From JADFJB01 sp964464595 (GTDB taxonomy: Bacteria > Zhuqueibacterota > JdFR-76 > DREG01): DNA of 64,000 bases. The position numbers and the translations under genes were made by a program. The notes under the pieces are model-generated. The model was not told where the DNA came from and did not search any database. It worked only from the letters and a program-made list of their open reading frames with translations. Within the stretch, counting starts at the first letter, position 1, and every line of letters starts with the position of its first letter. The stretch covers positions 1-64,000 of the forward strand of contig CAYXGW010000015.1 in assembly GCA_964464595.1 (NCBI GenBank). The letters run 5' to 3'. This document shows, in pieces, positions 62,622 to 64,000 of this stretch.

Positions 62622-64000
62622 CTACCTCCCGGCAATTTCATCCTTTGTTGTATATTTATCAAACCAGCTCCGCAAATAGAGCACCGAGCGCATGAAATTG
62701 GAGGGCTTTGAGCTGGTACCATGCCATTCCTCATTAAACCGGAGCATAACCGTCGGCACTTTTTGCACTTTAAGCGCCATGTAGAACTCTTCGGTTTGGG
62801 AAATGGGTGTGCGCAAATCCTTGATGCCGGTCATCAGCATGGTCGGTGTTTTTACATTGCCGGCGTACATGAGCGGGGATCGCTTCAAATGTTCGCTGGG
62901 ATCTTCCCATGGGAATTTCTTGAAGTTACGATACCAACTGGCGCCATCGGTTGTGCCCACAAAGCTGATCCAGTCGATTACAGGGTAGTTGGATGAAGCA
63001 GCGGCAAATCGATCCGTATGGCCGACGATCCATGCGGTTAGGACACCACCGCCACTGCCGCCGTACACAAACAGGTTGCGTTCATCGATATAGCCCTTGG
63101 CAATCACTTCATCGACGCCCTTCATCAAATCATTGAAATCCTTGTCAGGGTAGGCATTCTTAATCGCGTTGCCGAATGGGCTGCCATAGCCGTCACTGCC
63201 GCGGGGATTGGTATACAGAACCACAAAATTTTTCGCGGCATGGTTTTGCCAGGAAAAATTAAATCCGACACCATACATTCCATGGGGACCGCCGTGGATG
63301 GCTAAGATCAATGGGTATTTTCGATTCGGATCGAAATCCGGTGGTTTTACAATCCAACCTTGAATTTTAAAATCATCTACAGAATTATACCAGATTTCCT
63401 CAATTTCTCCCAGCTTTACATCCGAAAGAATATCTTCATTTACATGAGTCAATTGAGTAATTTGCTTTGGTTTTTTCAAGTCAAATGTAATCACATCACC
63501 GGGATTATGAGAATCGGCCCAAACCGCGGCAGCTTTGCCATTTTTGTTGATGCTGCTTACTGATATATAATGGGTCCCTTCTGTAATTGCCTTTACGCCA
63601 TTCTTTAATGAAGCAAAATAAAAATTGCGGCTGCCTTCGCTGCGGGTATTAAAATAAACTCCGCTATTGTCACTAGCCCATTTTAAACCGGAAGACCGCC
63701 GGTCAAAATCGCCGGAAATCTTATGCGGATTTGAGCCATCCCTGTTCATGACATAAATTTTGTTGGTGATATAGGTATCAGTTGTGAAATCGTAACCAGT
63801 ATAGGCAATATATTTCCCATTGGGAGAGGGGACAGGGTTACCATCCGGGCCTTTGCGAGTGGTTAATTGCTTCGTTTCTCCGGACTTCACATTGACGGAA
63901 TAAATCTCCGATTCCCGCCATTGGTATTCGGCATCATCAACTCGCAGGCTGCTGCAAATAATCTCACTGCCATCCGGAGTCCACCTTGCCGATGAGTGGC
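62622..64000 (-). CDS. S9-family (prolyl oligopeptidase/acylaminoacyl-type) peptidase, C-terminal part
   Basis: The frame is open from the right edge to the stop at 62622-62624, so at least 459 residues are visible and the N-terminus lies outside. A beta-propeller with TolB/DPP-IV-like repeats (WTPDGSEIIC, PSPNGKYIAYTGYD, WASDNSGVYF) precedes an alpha/beta-hydrolase domain. The catalytic triad is complete: nucleophile Ser in YGGSGGG, Asp in GIKDLRTP, and His in EWHGTSS. The segment AIHGGPHGMYG holds the oxyanion region. These enzymes cleave short peptides after proline or remove acylated amino acids, often in the periplasm. A GTG near 63890 is an internal codon, not the start. Confidence 0.92.
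   Translation of the reverse strand, partial: HSSARWTPDGSEIICSSLRVDDAEYQWRESEIYSVNVKSGETKQLTTRKGPDGNPVPSPNGKYIAYTGYDFTTDTYITNKIYVMNRDGSNPHKISGDFDRRSSGLKWASDNSGVYFNTRSEGSRNFYFASLKNGVKAITEGTHYISVSSINKNGKAAAVWADSHNPGDVITFDLKKPKQITQLTHVNEDILSDVKLGEIEEIWYNSVDDFKIQGWIVKPPDFDPNRKYPLILAIHGGPHGMYGVGFNFSWQNHAAKNFVVLYTNPRGSDGYGSPFGNAIKNAYPDKDFNDLMKGVDEVIAKGYIDERNLFVYGGSGGGVLTAWIVGHTDRFAAASSNYPVIDWISFVGTTDGASWYRNFKKFPWEDPSEHLKRSPLMYAGNVKTPTMLMTGIKDLRTPISQTEEFYMALKVQKVPTVMLRFNEEWHGTSSKPSNFMRSVLYLRSWFDKYTTKDEIAGR

Noticed and set aside
1..64000. CRISPR array, phage structural genes, toxin-antitoxin pair or secondary-metabolite cluster.
   Set aside because: I saw no regularly spaced direct repeats, no Cas or phage structural proteins, and no NRPS/PKS modules anywhere in the window.

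Overview
The window looks like chromosomal DNA from an uncultured, Gram-negative, AT-rich bacterium of the Fibrobacterota-Chlorobiota-Bacteroidota group, most likely near KSB1/Calditrichota. Four large secreted proteins end in a C-terminal module with an NYPNPFN core, the sorting signal linked to type IX secretion in these lineages. Dcd is of the Bacteroidota/Chlorobi type, and lipid A-Kdo genes indicate an outer membrane. No 16S rRNA or complete tRNA is present, so the placement is an inference.

Layout. (1) 1-2.1 kb: end of a secreted BNR-repeat protein broken by one in-frame TGA. (2) 2.2-12.3 kb: a putative integrated island. It is bounded by two 37-bp direct repeats that match the 3' end of a tRNA gene, carries a tyrosine-recombinase relic just inside the left repeat, and is visibly richer in GC than its surroundings. 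Its cargo is a giant thermolysin-family (M4) protease and a cadherin-like repeat protein; the two share an unnamed module. (3) 12.3-17.4 kb: housekeeping genes: a lytic transglycosylase, then tatC, a dcd homologue lacking its expected catalytic glutamate, a PHP phosphoesterase, an MBL-fold hydrolase and an NrnA-like DHH phosphoesterase. (4) 17.6-24.7 kb: a signalling block of three PAS/GAF histidine kinases, one with an N-terminal receiver, and a stand-alone receiver. (5) 24.9-31 kb: polyprenyl diphosphate synthase, UDP-glucuronate decarboxylase-like SDR, heptosyltransferase-like GT9, Kdo transferase, and two ECF-type ATPases without their membrane partner.

(6) 31-57.6 kb: a large exopolysaccharide locus. 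It opens with two sigma-54 activators. The second has a degenerate receiver-like N-terminus and a GAYTDA loop in place of GAFTGA. A good -24/-12 promoter lies 66 bp before a small winged-helix gene. There follow an SLBB protein, a Wzc-type tyrosine autokinase, an initiating sugar-phosphate transferase, a Wzx-like flippase, a Wzy-like polymerase, four further glycan-building or -modifying transferases, two tandem sulfotransferases, a polysaccharide deacetylase-like protein, a beta-helix protein and an SGNH protein. An oxidoreductase, a DegT aminotransferase and a hexapeptide acetyltransferase match the WbpB/WbpE/WbpD steps towards a 2,3-diacetamido uronic acid. The predicted product is a sulfated, amino-uronic-acid-containing polymer under sigma-54 control.

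(7) 58-64 kb: a five-repeat secreted protein with the same sorting module, a PA0069-type radical SAM protein, and the C-terminal part of an S9 prolyl-oligopeptidase-family peptidase cut by the right edge.
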